A stretch of DNA of 64,000 bases. Source: Chryseosolibacter sp044507775 (GTDB taxonomy: Bacteria > Bacteroidota > Bacteroidia > Cytophagales > Cyclobacteriaceae). Made by a program: the position numbers and the translations under genes. This document shows positions 52,587 to 61,723 of the stretch, piece by piece (position 1 is the first letter of the stretch; each line of letters begins with the position of its first letter). The stretch is taken from contig JBIQIY010000009.1 in assembly GCA_044507775.1 (NCBI GenBank), positions 124,001 through 188,000 on the forward strand, given 5' to 3'. Below the pieces are notes generated by a model that saw only the letters and a program-made list of their open reading frames with translations, was not told where the DNA came from and searched no databases.

Positions 52587-54374
52587 ATGACGCAAGCAGA
52601 CCTCCGGAATTTCTACGGAAAAAGAAAAGCAGATTTTACAGCCACGCTTGATTCAGTCCGGGCAAAGATCAACCATGTATCCAACGCGCGACTCCTTCTT
52701 GCGGGCGCCTTTCTGGGATTGCTGTATTTTGGACTGACCTTTCATGGATTGCTTTATTCACTGCCTTTTGTACTCATCGTTTTCATCTTCTATGTGCGAG
52801 AGCACGCCCGGCTGTTTACAGAAAAGGTCAGGCTTGAAAACTTGCAGAAGATCCAGAGTCAGGAACTGAACAGCCTCGATGGCGATTTCTCCCACAATAG
52901 CAGTGGGTCTGAATTCATCAACGTTCATCACGCGTATACGCATGATCTCGACATCTTTGGAGAAGGTTCGCTCTTTCAATATATCAACCGGGCTCACACG
53001 CGCGGGGCGAAGGCGTTGCTTGCCGGGCGCTTATCACAAAGACCGGAATCTGTAGCTGAGGTCAAACAGTGGCAGGAAGCTGTAGCGGAGCTGGCTACCA
53101 AACCCGACTTCCGCCAGGAAGTTCAGGCGCTGAGCATGCAGGTAAATGAGCAGTTCCATGACCAGCGTCAACTTGCACAATGGGTATCGGAACCGGACTT
53201 CATTTACGGCAAAGCTTCATCCCGGTTGGTCCTGAACGTCTTTCCCGTTGTAACCGTTCTCCTCGTTGTCCTGGCGTTCTTCGTCGATGGGCTCACACCT
53301 TTTGCGGTATTTTCCGCGACGCTGCAATGGATCTTTCTGGGTTTTCACCTGAAGCGGGTGAAGGCCTTTCACGAGCACATAAGTCAGAAGAAACACGCAC
53401 TCGAAAAATATGCGGCGATACTATACTTCATTCGCAAGGAAGATTTTACTTCACCCCTGATGCGGTCGCTTGCCTCGCGCGCGGCGCTGGCCGATGAGAA
53501 AGTCCGGCACCTGGCGAAGCTGGTGAGGGCGTTCGACGCACGGCTGAACAGCATGACCAACCTGTTTGCCAACAGCCTGGTGATATACGACCTTCAATGC
53601 GTCTACCGCCTTGAGAAATGGAAATCTGAAAATGCGGCGGATCTGATGGGGTGGCTGGACGTTATTCGGGAAACAGAAGCGCTGTGCAGCCTGGGTACTT
53701 TTTCATTTAATCATCCCCGTTTTTGCATTCCTTCCATCAACTCCGGTCTGCGCCTCACGGCAAGAGGCTTGGGTCACCCGCTGCTCAACGAAGAAGAAAG
53801 GGTTGTCAATGACCTGCATGTTGATCAGGCGCAATCGCTACTGATCATTACGGGGGCCAACATGGCCGGAAAGAGTACTTTTCTCCGCTCACTGGGTGTT
53901 AACGCCGTGTTGGCTCTCGCCGGCGCGCCCGTGTGCGCCGAGCAGTTCGACTGCCCCATGATCGACATACGTTCCGGTATGCGCACTGCCGATTCACTCA
54001 AGGACAATCAAAGTTATTTCTACGCCGAATTGGATCGACTTAAATCGATTATGGACGAGCTGCGAGAAGGTAAACCGCTGCTGATCCTCCTGGACGAGAT
54101 CCTCAAAGGAACAAACTCTACTGACAAGCAGGCGGGATCCATCGCGCTTGTAAAGCAATTGATTGAGCACTCGTGCCTGGTCATCATTGCCACGCATGAT
54201 CTGGCATTGGGGGAGTTAGAAAGAACCTATCCCGGGCGGGTATTGAACTACTCGTTCGAGGCTGACATCACAAACGACCACCTATTCTTCGATTACAAGC
54301 TGAAACGAGGAATCGCCCGAAACATGAATGCAACGTTCCTGATGAAGAAAATGGGAATTATTCCGGCATTATGA
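52587..54374 (+). CDS. Membrane-anchored MutS-like ATPase
   Basis: 595 residues. Two hydrophobic pairs predict membrane helices: about 32-68 (LLLAGAFLGLLYFGLTFHGLL, FVLIVFIFYV) and about 212-252 (VFPVVTVLLVVLAFFV, FAVFSATLQWIFLGF). The C-terminal third is a MutS ATPase: Walker A TGANMAGKSTFLRS (about 421), Walker B LLILLDEILKGTNSTDKQAGS (about 499) and IIATHDLALGELE. The lever helices (about 255-400) resemble MutS domain III, but the mismatch-recognition and connector domains are absent. So it cannot be classical mismatch repair; a role in DNA or nucleoid handling at the membrane is inference. It is convergent with the desulfurase gene. Confidence 0.86.
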   Translation: MTQADLRNFYGKRKADFTATLDSVRAKINHVSNARLLLAGAFLGLLYFGLTFHGLLYSLPFVLIVFIFYVREHARLFTEKVRLENLQKIQSQELNSLDGDFSHNSSGSEFINVHHAYTHDLDIFGEGSLFQYINRAHTRGAKALLAGRLSQRPESVAEVKQWQEAVAELATKPDFRQEVQALSMQVNEQFHDQRQLAQWVSEPDFIYGKASSRLVLNVFPVVTVLLVVLAFFVDGLTPFAVFSATLQWIFLGFHLKRVKAFHEHISQKKHALEKYAAILYFIRKEDFTSPLMRSLASRAALADEKVRHLAKLVRAFDARLNSMTNLFANSLVIYDLQCVYRLEKWKSENAADLMGWLDVIRETEALCSLGTFSFNHPRFCIPSINSGLRLTARGLGHPLLNEEERVVNDLHVDQAQSLLIITGANMAGKSTFLRSLGVNAVLALAGAPVCAEQFDCPMIDIRSGMRTADSLKDNQSYFYAELDRLKSIMDELREGKPLLILLDEILKGTNSTDKQAGSIALVKQLIEHSCLVIIATHDLALGELERTYPGRVLNYSFEADITNDHLFFDYKLKRGIARNMNATFLMKKMGIIPAL

Positions 54375-54379
54375 ACGCG

Positions 54380-55525
54380 CTATTGGCGGGTCATTACACC
54401 CGTTAGCTCGGCAAGCTTATTCGCGACGAGATCGATTTCCTCCGGCGTGTTGTACTTGCTAAAGGAAAATCTTACCGCGCCAAGCCTGGACTCGGGATAG
54501 AGCGCAGAAAGAACATGTGACCCCTGCGCTGCACCGCTTGAACAGGCGCTTCCTCCGGAGGCGGAGATACCTTGAAGGTCAAGATTGAAAAGAAGCATAT
54601 TATTTTCCTCGGACTCCGGCAGACTGACGTTCAATACCGTGTACAGGCTTCGCTCAGGATTTGTGCAATCGCCGTTGAATCCAACGCCCGGTATATTTGC
54701 CTTCAGTTTCTCAATCATCCGGGCTTTCAGCATACTGATGTATCGCGTGTGATCGTCCATATCGCGGTACGCGATCTCGAGGGCTTTTGCCAGGCCGATA
54801 ATGCCATATACGTTTTCCGTTCCCCCCCGCATATTTCTTTCCTGAGAACCCCCGTAAACAAAAGGAACGATCTTGCGATCTTTTCTTAAGAATGTAAAAC
54901 CCACGCCTTTCGGACCATGGAATTTGTGGGCTGCGGCGGTCATCCCGTGAACCTTGATCTTGCGCAGATCGTGCTTGTAATGTCCGACACTTTGGACAGT
55001 ATCCGAGTGGAACCATGCGCCATATTTTTCGGCAAGCTCGCCAACAGCCACTATGTCAAGCAGATTTCCAACCTCATTGTTGGCGTGCATCAATGAGATG
55101 AGTGCATTCCCGTACTGTTGAAGCAATGACTCCAGATGGTTGAGGTCAACATGGCCCTTATCATCGAGGCTGACAAAATGGACATTCAGGTCGTCAGTTT
55201 TCTGAAGATGTTCCAATGTATGGGTAACTGCATGGTGCTCGATCGGCGACGTGATCACGTTCCGGATTCCATAGGTGCGAATTGCACCGGTCAGGATCGT
55301 ATTGTCCGCTTCCGTGCCTCCCGAGGTGAACAGTATTTCACCCGGTGCGCAATTCAGAAGTTCAGCAATTTTTTTTCTGGCCGACTCGATAGCGGCGCGA
55401 ACTCTGCGGCCATGTGCATGGATTGAGGAAGGGTTTCCAAAATCCTTCAGCATAAACGGCCGCATAGCCTCAAAGACCTCCGGGTCCAGGGGGGTCGTTG
55501 CGGCGTTGTCCAGATAAATTTCCAT
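54380..55525 (-). CDS. Cysteine desulfurase (NifS/IscS family)
   Basis: 381 residues. PLP enzyme that takes sulfur from cysteine for Fe-S clusters and tRNA thiolation. N-terminal IYLDNAATTPLDPEVFEAM, PLP motif AAAHKFHGPKGVGF (Schiff-base Lys), and the catalytic Cys loop SACSSGAAQ identify it. The loop is long, as in the IscS/NifS class I, not SufS. Family length is normal. It lies 7 bases before the end of glmM in the same direction (stop to start), and both are minus strand. The Nfu gene (29420-29998) is the other Fe-S gene in this window. Confidence 0.94.
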   Translation of the reverse strand: MEIYLDNAATTPLDPEVFEAMRPFMLKDFGNPSSIHAHGRRVRAAIESARKKIAELLNCAPGEILFTSGGTEADNTILTGAIRTYGIRNVITSPIEHHAVTHTLEHLQKTDDLNVHFVSLDDKGHVDLNHLESLLQQYGNALISLMHANNEVGNLLDIVAVGELAEKYGAWFHSDTVQSVGHYKHDLRKIKVHGMTAAAHKFHGPKGVGFTFLRKDRKIVPFVYGGSQERNMRGGTENVYGIIGLAKALEIAYRDMDDHTRYISMLKARMIEKLKANIPGVGFNGDCTNPERSLYTVLNVSLPESEENNMLLFNLDLQGISASGGSACSSGAAQGSHVLSALYPESRLGAVRFSFSKYNTPEEIDLVANKLAELTGVMTRQ

Positions 55526-55532
55526 CTGACAA

Positions 55533-56936
55533 TTACTTCTTAAGTTTTTCGGTAATAATCTCTTTGATGTCCGTCATTATTTTCTTGGCAAGGTGGTCGG
55601 CCTTTGCTTCCAGATCCGATTCGGCGTAGATCCGTATGATAGGTTCGGTATTTGATTTTCGAAGGTGTACCCACTCCCGGTCGAACTCGATGCGCACGCC
55701 ATCGCTGGCATTGATCGGTTGTTTCTGATACTTCTTCTTCATGTGCTCCAGTATCTTGTCAACATTGATATCGCGCGTCAGCTCGATCTTGTTTTTTGAT
55801 ATGAAGTAATTGGGATATTTCGCCCGAAGCCTCAGTGCCGACATATTTGACTTCGCCAGGTGAGTGAGAAACAACGCGATACCGACGAGGGCGTCACGTC
55901 CGTAGTGCAGCTCCGGATAAATGACACCTCCATTCCCCTCGCCTCCGATCACGGCGTTCTTTTCTTTCATCAATGTCACGACATGTACCTCGCCTACAGC
56001 GGATGCAAAGTACTGTCCGCCGGCTTTCTCAGTAATATCCTGCAACGCACGCGTGCTGGAGAGGTTTGATACAGTATTCCCATTTTTTACAGGATCTGCG
56101 TTAAGAACGTAGTCAGCTACTGCAACGAGGGTATATTCTTCGCCGAAAGGGCTGCCATCCTCACATACCAGCGCAAGCCTGTCCACATCGGGATCTACTA
56201 CGATTCCCAGGTCATACTTTCCTTTCAATATCTCACGACTGATGTCTGTAAGGTGTTCCGGCAACGGTTCGGGGTTGTGCGGGAAATGGCCAGTTGGCTC
56301 ACAGTAAAGTTCCTTCACTGTAACACCCAAGGCACTTAACAGCATGGGAACAGCGATACCGCCGGTTGAGTTCACAGCATCGACAACTACTCTGAATCCT
56401 CTGTTGCGAATGGCGTTGACGTCAACCAGCGGCAGGTCAAGGATATGTTTTATATGCTTTTGAATGTAGCCGTCTTTCTTTTCATATCGTCCCAGCTTCG
56501 TCACTTGTGCGAATTCGAAGTCTTCAGCTTCCGCAATACGCAGCACTTCTTCGCCGTCGGCGCCGGAAATGAACTCGCCTTTTTCGTTCAAAAGCTTCAG
56601 AGCATTCCATTGCAAAGGATTATGGCTGGCGGTAAGGATTATTCCCCCGGATGCTTTTTCCTCCGTGACTGCCATTTCGACCGTAGGCGTAGTCGACAGG
56701 CCGAGATCGATGATATTGATGCCCAATGCCTGCAAGGTGGCGCAGACCAGGTGGTTAACCATTTCGCCGGAAATCCGCGCATCGCGGCCCACGACGATTT
56801 TTTTATCGCCGGGCTTCTTCAATACCCATGCGCCATAGGCCGCTGAAAACTTGACAATGTCCACAGGCGTGAGATTGTCGCCGGTTTTTCCGCCGATCGT
56901 GCCTCGAATTCCCGATATCGATTTAATAAGTGCCAC
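55533..56936 (-). CDS. glmM: Phosphoglucosamine mutase
   Basis: 467 residues. It converts glucosamine 6-phosphate to glucosamine 1-phosphate for UDP-GlcNAc. The phosphoserine is Ser104 in LTASHNPLQWNALK; the metal loop is VVDPDVDRLALV; the sugar-binding motif is GGEGNGGVIY and the phosphate motif RKSNTEPIIRIYAE. The start is a GTG at 56936 (encoding the fMet before ALIKSI), typical for this gene in the group; no ATG is near. Perfect -7 site at 56960-56967. Phosphomannomutase activity is a close alternative in this family. Confidence 0.92.
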   Translation of the reverse strand: MALIKSISGIRGTIGGKTGDNLTPVDIVKFSAAYGAWVLKKPGDKKIVVGRDARISGEMVNHLVCATLQALGINIIDLGLSTTPTVEMAVTEEKASGGIILTASHNPLQWNALKLLNEKGEFISGADGEEVLRIAEAEDFEFAQVTKLGRYEKKDGYIQKHIKHILDLPLVDVNAIRNRGFRVVVDAVNSTGGIAVPMLLSALGVTVKELYCEPTGHFPHNPEPLPEHLTDISREILKGKYDLGIVVDPDVDRLALVCEDGSPFGEEYTLVAVADYVLNADPVKNGNTVSNLSSTRALQDITEKAGGQYFASAVGEVHVVTLMKEKNAVIGGEGNGGVIYPELHYGRDALVGIALFLTHLAKSNMSALRLRAKYPNYFISKNKIELTRDINVDKILEHMKKKYQKQPINASDGVRIEFDREWVHLRKSNTEPIIRIYAESDLEAKADHLAKKIMTDIKEIITEKLKK

Positions 56937-56959
56937 AGGTCATTGTTTAAATGAGACGG

Positions 56960-56967
56960 CAAATCTA
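56960..56967 (-). promoter_or_regulatory. -7 promoter element for glmM
   Basis: TAGATTTG on the minus strand, an exact TAnnTTTG match; predicted start near 56953 with a leader of about 17 nt before the GTG. Confidence 0.5.
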
Positions 56968-57067
56968 AGAAGTTTATAAATTATTGTGCACGGAAGGACG
57001 TGAATCCTCCAGGCCGGACTGCGGTACTAGGGGATTTATTACCTTGCCTCCATTGTTAAAAGCAGGT

Positions 57068-57880
57068 ATGAAAAAACCATTTGCAACACCCGATGCCCAT
57101 AGGCCGGAAAAATTAAAGGCCTTTGATCGATTATTGACTATCATGGACGAGCTTCGCGAGAATTGTCCCTGGGATAAAAAACAGACACTTGAAAGCCTCC
57201 GCCATCTTACGATCGAAGAGACCTACGAGCTCTCCGATGCCATCCTGGAGGGGAACCTCCCCGAAATCAAAAAGGAAATCGGCGACCTGATGCTGCACCT
57301 GGTTTTCTACTCCCGGATTGCCTCTGAATCCAATGCCTTCGACGTTGCCGATGTTCTCAACGCCATCTCCGACAAGCTCATCCAGCGACACCCGCACGTC
57401 TACGGTGATGTGATCGCTCAGGATGAGGAGGCTGTCAAGGCAAACTGGGAAAAAATAAAACTCAAACACGGCAACAAGTCTGTCCTCGAAGGGGTACCGA
57501 AGACCTTACCTGCACTCGTGAAGGCGATCCGCATCCAGGACAAAGCCCGTGGCGTCGGCTTTGATTGGGAGCGAAAAGAGCAGGTTTGGGAAAAGGTAGA
57601 GGAGGAAATGCAGGAGTTCAAAAAGGAATTCAATGCGGAAGATTCCACGCCCGTCGATCGGGAAAAAGCCATGGCCGAATTCGGAGACCTCCTTTTCTCG
57701 CTGGTAAACTACGCCCGGTTCATTGACATCGATCCGGAGGAAGCCCTGGAACGAACCAACAAGAAGTTTATCAAGCGCTTTCAGTACCTGGAACAGGAGT
57801 CGGCCCGCGACGGGAAAAAGATAGGTGAAATGACCCTGGCCGAAATGGACGTCTACTGGAACAGGGCAAAAGACCTGTAA
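57068..57880 (+). CDS. mazG: Nucleoside triphosphate pyrophosphohydrolase MazG
   Basis: 270 residues from the ATG at 57068 (the frame continues 28 codons upstream without family similarity). It hydrolyses NTPs to NMP and pyrophosphate and can reduce ppGpp-linked stress or clear damaged nucleotides. Two MazG domains: the first has CPWDKKQTLESLRHLTIEETYELSDAI, then EIGDLMLHLVFYSRIA (metal-binding ExxE and ExxD); the second (about 165-250) has WEKVEEEMQEFKKEF and AEFGDLLFSLVNYAR. It is full length, like E. coli MazG. Confidence 0.95.
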   Translation: MKKPFATPDAHRPEKLKAFDRLLTIMDELRENCPWDKKQTLESLRHLTIEETYELSDAILEGNLPEIKKEIGDLMLHLVFYSRIASESNAFDVADVLNAISDKLIQRHPHVYGDVIAQDEEAVKANWEKIKLKHGNKSVLEGVPKTLPALVKAIRIQDKARGVGFDWERKEQVWEKVEEEMQEFKKEFNAEDSTPVDREKAMAEFGDLLFSLVNYARFIDIDPEEALERTNKKFIKRFQYLEQESARDGKKIGEMTLAEMDVYWNRAKDL

Positions 57881-57927
57881 AGTTGCGGACTACTCGTACC
57901 CTACACGTTAGAATACCGATAAAAAAT

Positions 57928-57935
57928 TATCTTTG
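57928..57935 (+). promoter_or_regulatory. -7 promoter element for glyS
   Basis: TATCTTTG, an exact TAnnTTTG match, ending only 6 bases before the ATG at 57942. The predicted transcription start is at or next to the start codon, so the transcript may be leaderless. The match also covers an upstream TTG start, which can therefore be excluded. Confidence 0.5.
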
Positions 57936-57941
57936 CGGCCT

Positions 57942-59486
57942 ATGGCAATCCAAGAAGACAACCTGCTGAAGACTGTTATCTCCCATGCGAAAGAGTATGG
58001 GTTTATTTTTCCCTCTAGCGAGATCTATGACGGCCTTAGCGCCGTATATGACTACGGCCAAAACGGCGCGGAGCTAAAAAATAACATAAAAGAGTACTGG
58101 TGGAAGTTTATGACGCTGCTGCATGACAACATCGTGGGCATCGACTCCGCCATATTCATGCACCCGACCATCTGGAAAGCGTCGGGCCACGTTGACGCGT
58201 TCAATGATCCGATGGTCGATAACCGCGATTCGAAAAAGCGGTACCGCGCCGATGTGCTGATCGAAGATGCCATCGCGCGGATGGAAGAAAAAATTCAGAA
58301 GGAGACCGACAAGGCCGCAAAACGTTTTGGTGATGCCTTCGACAGCGCTATGTTTCAGAGCACCAATCCCCGTGTACTCGAATACAAAAAGCGAATCGAT
58401 GAAACAAACGAGCGCCTGAAAGCTTCCATGACAAATGGCGACATGGATGGCCTGAAACAACTCATGCTGGACCTGGAGATCACAGATCCCGTGTCAGGGA
58501 CGCGCAACTGGACGGATGTACGCCAGTTCAATCTAATGTTCTCAACAGAAATTGGTTCTCTCGCCGAAGACGCGAGCAAGATCTATCTGAGGCCGGAGAC
58601 GGCACAGGGCATCTTTGTCAACTTCCTGAATGTCCAGAAAACCGGCCGGATGAAAATCCCGTTCGGCATCGCCCAGATCGGAAAGGCGTTTCGCAACGAG
58701 ATCGTAGCGCGCCAGTTTATTTTCCGCATGCGCGAATTCGAACAGATGGAAATGCAATTCTTTGTCAAACCCGGCGAAGAGATGAAGTGGTACGAGTTCT
58801 GGAAAGAAAAAAGGATGAAATGGCACAAAGTGATCGGCCTGGGCGATGAAAACTACCGCTATCACGACCACTTGAACCTGGCCCACTATGCGAACGCCGC
58901 ATGCGACATCCAGTTCAATTTCCCGATGGGCTTCAAGGAGCTCGAAGGAATACACTCGAGAACGGATTTCGACCTGAAGAGCCACGAAAAATATTCCGGC
59001 AAGAAACTTCAGTATTTTGATGCGGATGACAATCAAAGTTACATTCCGTACGTCGTTGAAACGTCTATAGGACTTGACCGTTGTTTTCTCGCCATTCTCT
59101 CCAAGACTTACCGGGAAGAAAAGCTGGACGATGGAAGCGAACGGGTAGTTCTCAGCATACCGCCTGCACTCGCACCGAACAAGGTCGCCATTCTTCCGTT
59201 GGTGAAGAAAGACGGTCTGCCGGAGAAGGCTTTGAAGATCATGGATGATCTAAAATATGACCTGAAGTGCTACTACGAAGATAAGGATACCATTGGCAAG
59301 CGATATCGCAGGCAGGACGCGATCGGAACGCCATTCTGCCTCACCATCGATCATCAGACGCTGGAGGACGATACGGTTACCATCCGCGACCGCGACAGTA
59401 TGAAACAGGACAGGGTCAGCGTGGCGCAAGTAAAAGCTAAAATGGTCAATGCGTGTTCGATCAATAATTTGCTGAGGAAAATCTGA
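57942..59486 (+). CDS. glyS: Glycyl-tRNA synthetase (class II, alpha2 type)
   Basis: 514 residues. It charges tRNA-Gly. Class II motif 1 is near FPSSEIYDGLSAVYDYGQNGAELK, motif 2 is FRNEIVARQFIFRMREFEQMEMQFF, and motif 3 is ETSIGLDRCFLAIL. The anticodon-binding domain (about 415-510) includes APNKVAILPLVKK and RYRRQDAIGTPFCLTIDHQT. It is the single-chain type (not GlyQS). The ATG at 57942 was chosen over the TTG at 57933, which is inside the promoter element. Confidence 0.96.
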   Translation: MAIQEDNLLKTVISHAKEYGFIFPSSEIYDGLSAVYDYGQNGAELKNNIKEYWWKFMTLLHDNIVGIDSAIFMHPTIWKASGHVDAFNDPMVDNRDSKKRYRADVLIEDAIARMEEKIQKETDKAAKRFGDAFDSAMFQSTNPRVLEYKKRIDETNERLKASMTNGDMDGLKQLMLDLEITDPVSGTRNWTDVRQFNLMFSTEIGSLAEDASKIYLRPETAQGIFVNFLNVQKTGRMKIPFGIAQIGKAFRNEIVARQFIFRMREFEQMEMQFFVKPGEEMKWYEFWKEKRMKWHKVIGLGDENYRYHDHLNLAHYANAACDIQFNFPMGFKELEGIHSRTDFDLKSHEKYSGKKLQYFDADDNQSYIPYVVETSIGLDRCFLAILSKTYREEKLDDGSERVVLSIPPALAPNKVAILPLVKKDGLPEKALKIMDDLKYDLKCYYEDKDTIGKRYRRQDAIGTPFCLTIDHQTLEDDTVTIRDRDSMKQDRVSVAQVKAKMVNACSINNLLRKI

Positions 59487-59489
59487 TGC

Positions 59490-60293
59490 ATGGCTACATT
59501 CCTGATCATTTTCTGTCTTGTAGCCTGGGCGTTTTATCGCTACAAGCAGAAAGTGCAGATGGGATACCGGTATGCCGGTCGCAAAGTTGCACCGGTGAGA
59601 ACCTGGGTGCTGCCTGTTCCGCAACTCTATAAAGATATCCTCGAAAAATACTCCCGGTATTATAAAACGCTGTCTGCGACGGACAAAAATAAATTCGAAC
59701 GCAAGGTTTGCAATTTCCTCTACAGCAAGCGATTCATTCCCCGCAATATGGAGGACGTGAGCATCGAAGCGCGGGTCCTTATTGCTGCCTCCGCGGTTCA
59801 GCTAACGTTCGGTCTACCCAATATATATCTGCAGCATTTTGACAAGATCCTCGTCTATCCCAACGAGTACTATTCATCCATCACCCGGCAATATCATAAA
59901 GGCGAGGTCAACCCACGGTTTGGAATCATTGTTTTATCCTGGAACAATCTCGCGGCAAACTATGCCGGCTCCAACCAATCTTTAAACCTGGCTTTGCACG
60001 AAATGGCGCACGCCCTGAGGCTTGAAAACATTATTCGCCGGGGAAAGCACAAGTTCTTCGACGAGAACCTGGTTAGAAAGCTGGATGATTACGCCGTGAA
60101 AGTCTGCACTGATCTGGAGAGCTACTCGAACATCTTCCGGCCCTACGCCTGTACAAATTCCCACGAATTCTTCAGTGTGGCGATCGAAAACTTCTTCGAG
60201 CGAAGTGAGGTATTCAAGAAGCAGATCCCGGAGTTGTACTCGATCCTGACGCGCCTGTTGGGTCAGGATCCCTTAAAACTCGCGACCGCATAA
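59490..60293 (+). CDS. MtfA-like zinc-dependent peptidase
   Basis: 267 residues. One N-terminal membrane helix (about 2-14) is followed by a soluble domain with the zincin motif HEMAH (170-174) in LNLALHEMAHALRLEN, and NSHEFFSVAIENFFE with a third ligand Glu. This is the MtfA/DUF980-type peptidase family; MtfA in E. coli binds the Mlc repressor, but that partner is not expected here. The ATG is 3 bases after the glyS stop, so it is in the same operon. Confidence 0.87.
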   Translation: MATFLIIFCLVAWAFYRYKQKVQMGYRYAGRKVAPVRTWVLPVPQLYKDILEKYSRYYKTLSATDKNKFERKVCNFLYSKRFIPRNMEDVSIEARVLIAASAVQLTFGLPNIYLQHFDKILVYPNEYYSSITRQYHKGEVNPRFGIIVLSWNNLAANYAGSNQSLNLALHEMAHALRLENIIRRGKHKFFDENLVRKLDDYAVKVCTDLESYSNIFRPYACTNSHEFFSVAIENFFERSEVFKKQIPELYSILTRLLGQDPLKLATA

Positions 60294-60334
60294 ATTCCCC
60301 CGATGGATTTCATTATCATTGCAAAAAATTTTGC

Positions 60335-61660
60335 ATGATCTGGAACACGTTGCTTTCTGCCAGGCGCAAAGGACAGCGCAGCAAACCGACTGCCGAATCC
60401 TCACGTAGCGCGTTCGAGCAGGATTACGATCGCATTATCTTCTCGCACCCGTTCCGGCGCCTGCAGGACAAAACACAGGTACATCCACTTCCGGAACACG
60501 ACTTTGTTCATACGCGGCTTACGCATAGCCTGGAGGTTTCGAGCGTCGGAAGGTCGCTGGGAAAGCGCAGCGGCGAGATCATCCTGGAACGCCACCCGGA
60601 GATACAGCGCGATTACTCACTCTTCGACTTCGGGGCGATCGTGGCGGCGGCGGCCCTGGCTCATGACCTTGGCAATCCACCCTTCGGACACGCCGGGGAG
60701 GATTCTATTTCGGATTTTTTTCTGCATGACCCGGAAGGGATTCGCTTCCGGAATCACGTCTCCGAGGCACAGTGGGAAGATCTGGTCCGGTTCGAAGGCA
60801 ATGCGCAAGGATTCCGCATTCTCGACAAGGAACAATATGGACTGAAACTGACCTACGCCTGCCTGGGCGCGTTTACAAAATACCCTTGCGCGGCCTTTTT
60901 TCCCGAACGGAATAAGAAGAAAAAGAGTCAGAAAAAATTTGGATTCTTTCAAACGGAAAAAGCCTCATTCTCCGAGGTCGCCGAAGATCTTGGCCTGGTC
61001 AGGGACACCGACGAAAGTTGGTGCCGTCATCCGCTTGCCTTCCTGGTGGAGGCCGCAGACGACATCTGCTACAGCATCATCGATCTCGAAGACGGCTGTC
61101 GCCTGGGACTCGTGTCGTTTGAAGACACCGTCGAACTTCTGTCCGGTATCCTGCGCGACAAACTCGACCGGAAAAAACTCCGGAACCAAAGCGATCTGAA
61201 CGAAAAGCTCGGCATCCTGAGAGCATTGGCGATCGGCGAACTGATAGATGCAACGACTGAAGTATTCCTTGCTCACGAGGACGAAATTCTGCAAGGGACT
61301 TTTGACGAGGCACTGACAGACCTCTCCATCTTTTCATCCTCGCTAAAAGAGATAAGTAAGGTTTCGATAGGGAAGATCTACCACGCCAGGCATGTCGTGG
61401 AGATCGAAGCGGCAGGTCACCAGATCCTGCCCGGTTTGTTGAAGGAATTTACGAAAACCGGCACGCACCTGATACTAAACGAACATTCGCGGAAATACAA
61501 TAACCTTCGCCTGCTATTACCAGAAGAAATCGGCACTTCCATTGTCAGCCGCCCCGGCGACTATTATCACATGCTCAGAAACATCATTGATTTTATCTCA
61601 GGGCTGACCGATCGGCACGCACTTTCGCTGTATCGGAAGATCAAGGGAATCAGTTTATGA
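60335..61660 (+). CDS. dgt: dGTP triphosphohydrolase family protein
   Basis: 441 residues. HD-domain dNTP triphosphohydrolase: it releases triphosphate from dGTP. Motifs are FSHPFRRLQDKTQVHPL, TRLTHSLEVSSVGRSLGK (the H of the HD), AAALAHDLGNPPFGHAGE (His109, Asp110) and VEAADDICYSIIDLEDG. The C-terminal half contains family insertions. It helps keep dNTP pools. Start is the ATG at 60335, 41 bases past the peptidase gene, in the same direction. Confidence 0.93.
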   Translation: MIWNTLLSARRKGQRSKPTAESSRSAFEQDYDRIIFSHPFRRLQDKTQVHPLPEHDFVHTRLTHSLEVSSVGRSLGKRSGEIILERHPEIQRDYSLFDFGAIVAAAALAHDLGNPPFGHAGEDSISDFFLHDPEGIRFRNHVSEAQWEDLVRFEGNAQGFRILDKEQYGLKLTYACLGAFTKYPCAAFFPERNKKKKSQKKFGFFQTEKASFSEVAEDLGLVRDTDESWCRHPLAFLVEAADDICYSIIDLEDGCRLGLVSFEDTVELLSGILRDKLDRKKLRNQSDLNEKLGILRALAIGELIDATTEVFLAHEDEILQGTFDEALTDLSIFSSSLKEISKVSIGKIYHARHVVEIEAAGHQILPGLLKEFTKTGTHLILNEHSRKYNNLRLLLPEEIGTSIVSRPGDYYHMLRNIIDFISGLTDRHALSLYRKIKGISL

Positions 61661-61723
61661 TTAACTTCGCGGTCGGAAAAACATGAACCCATCATCGGTT
61701 ATCCGGCCCCACTTGGCTGATCT

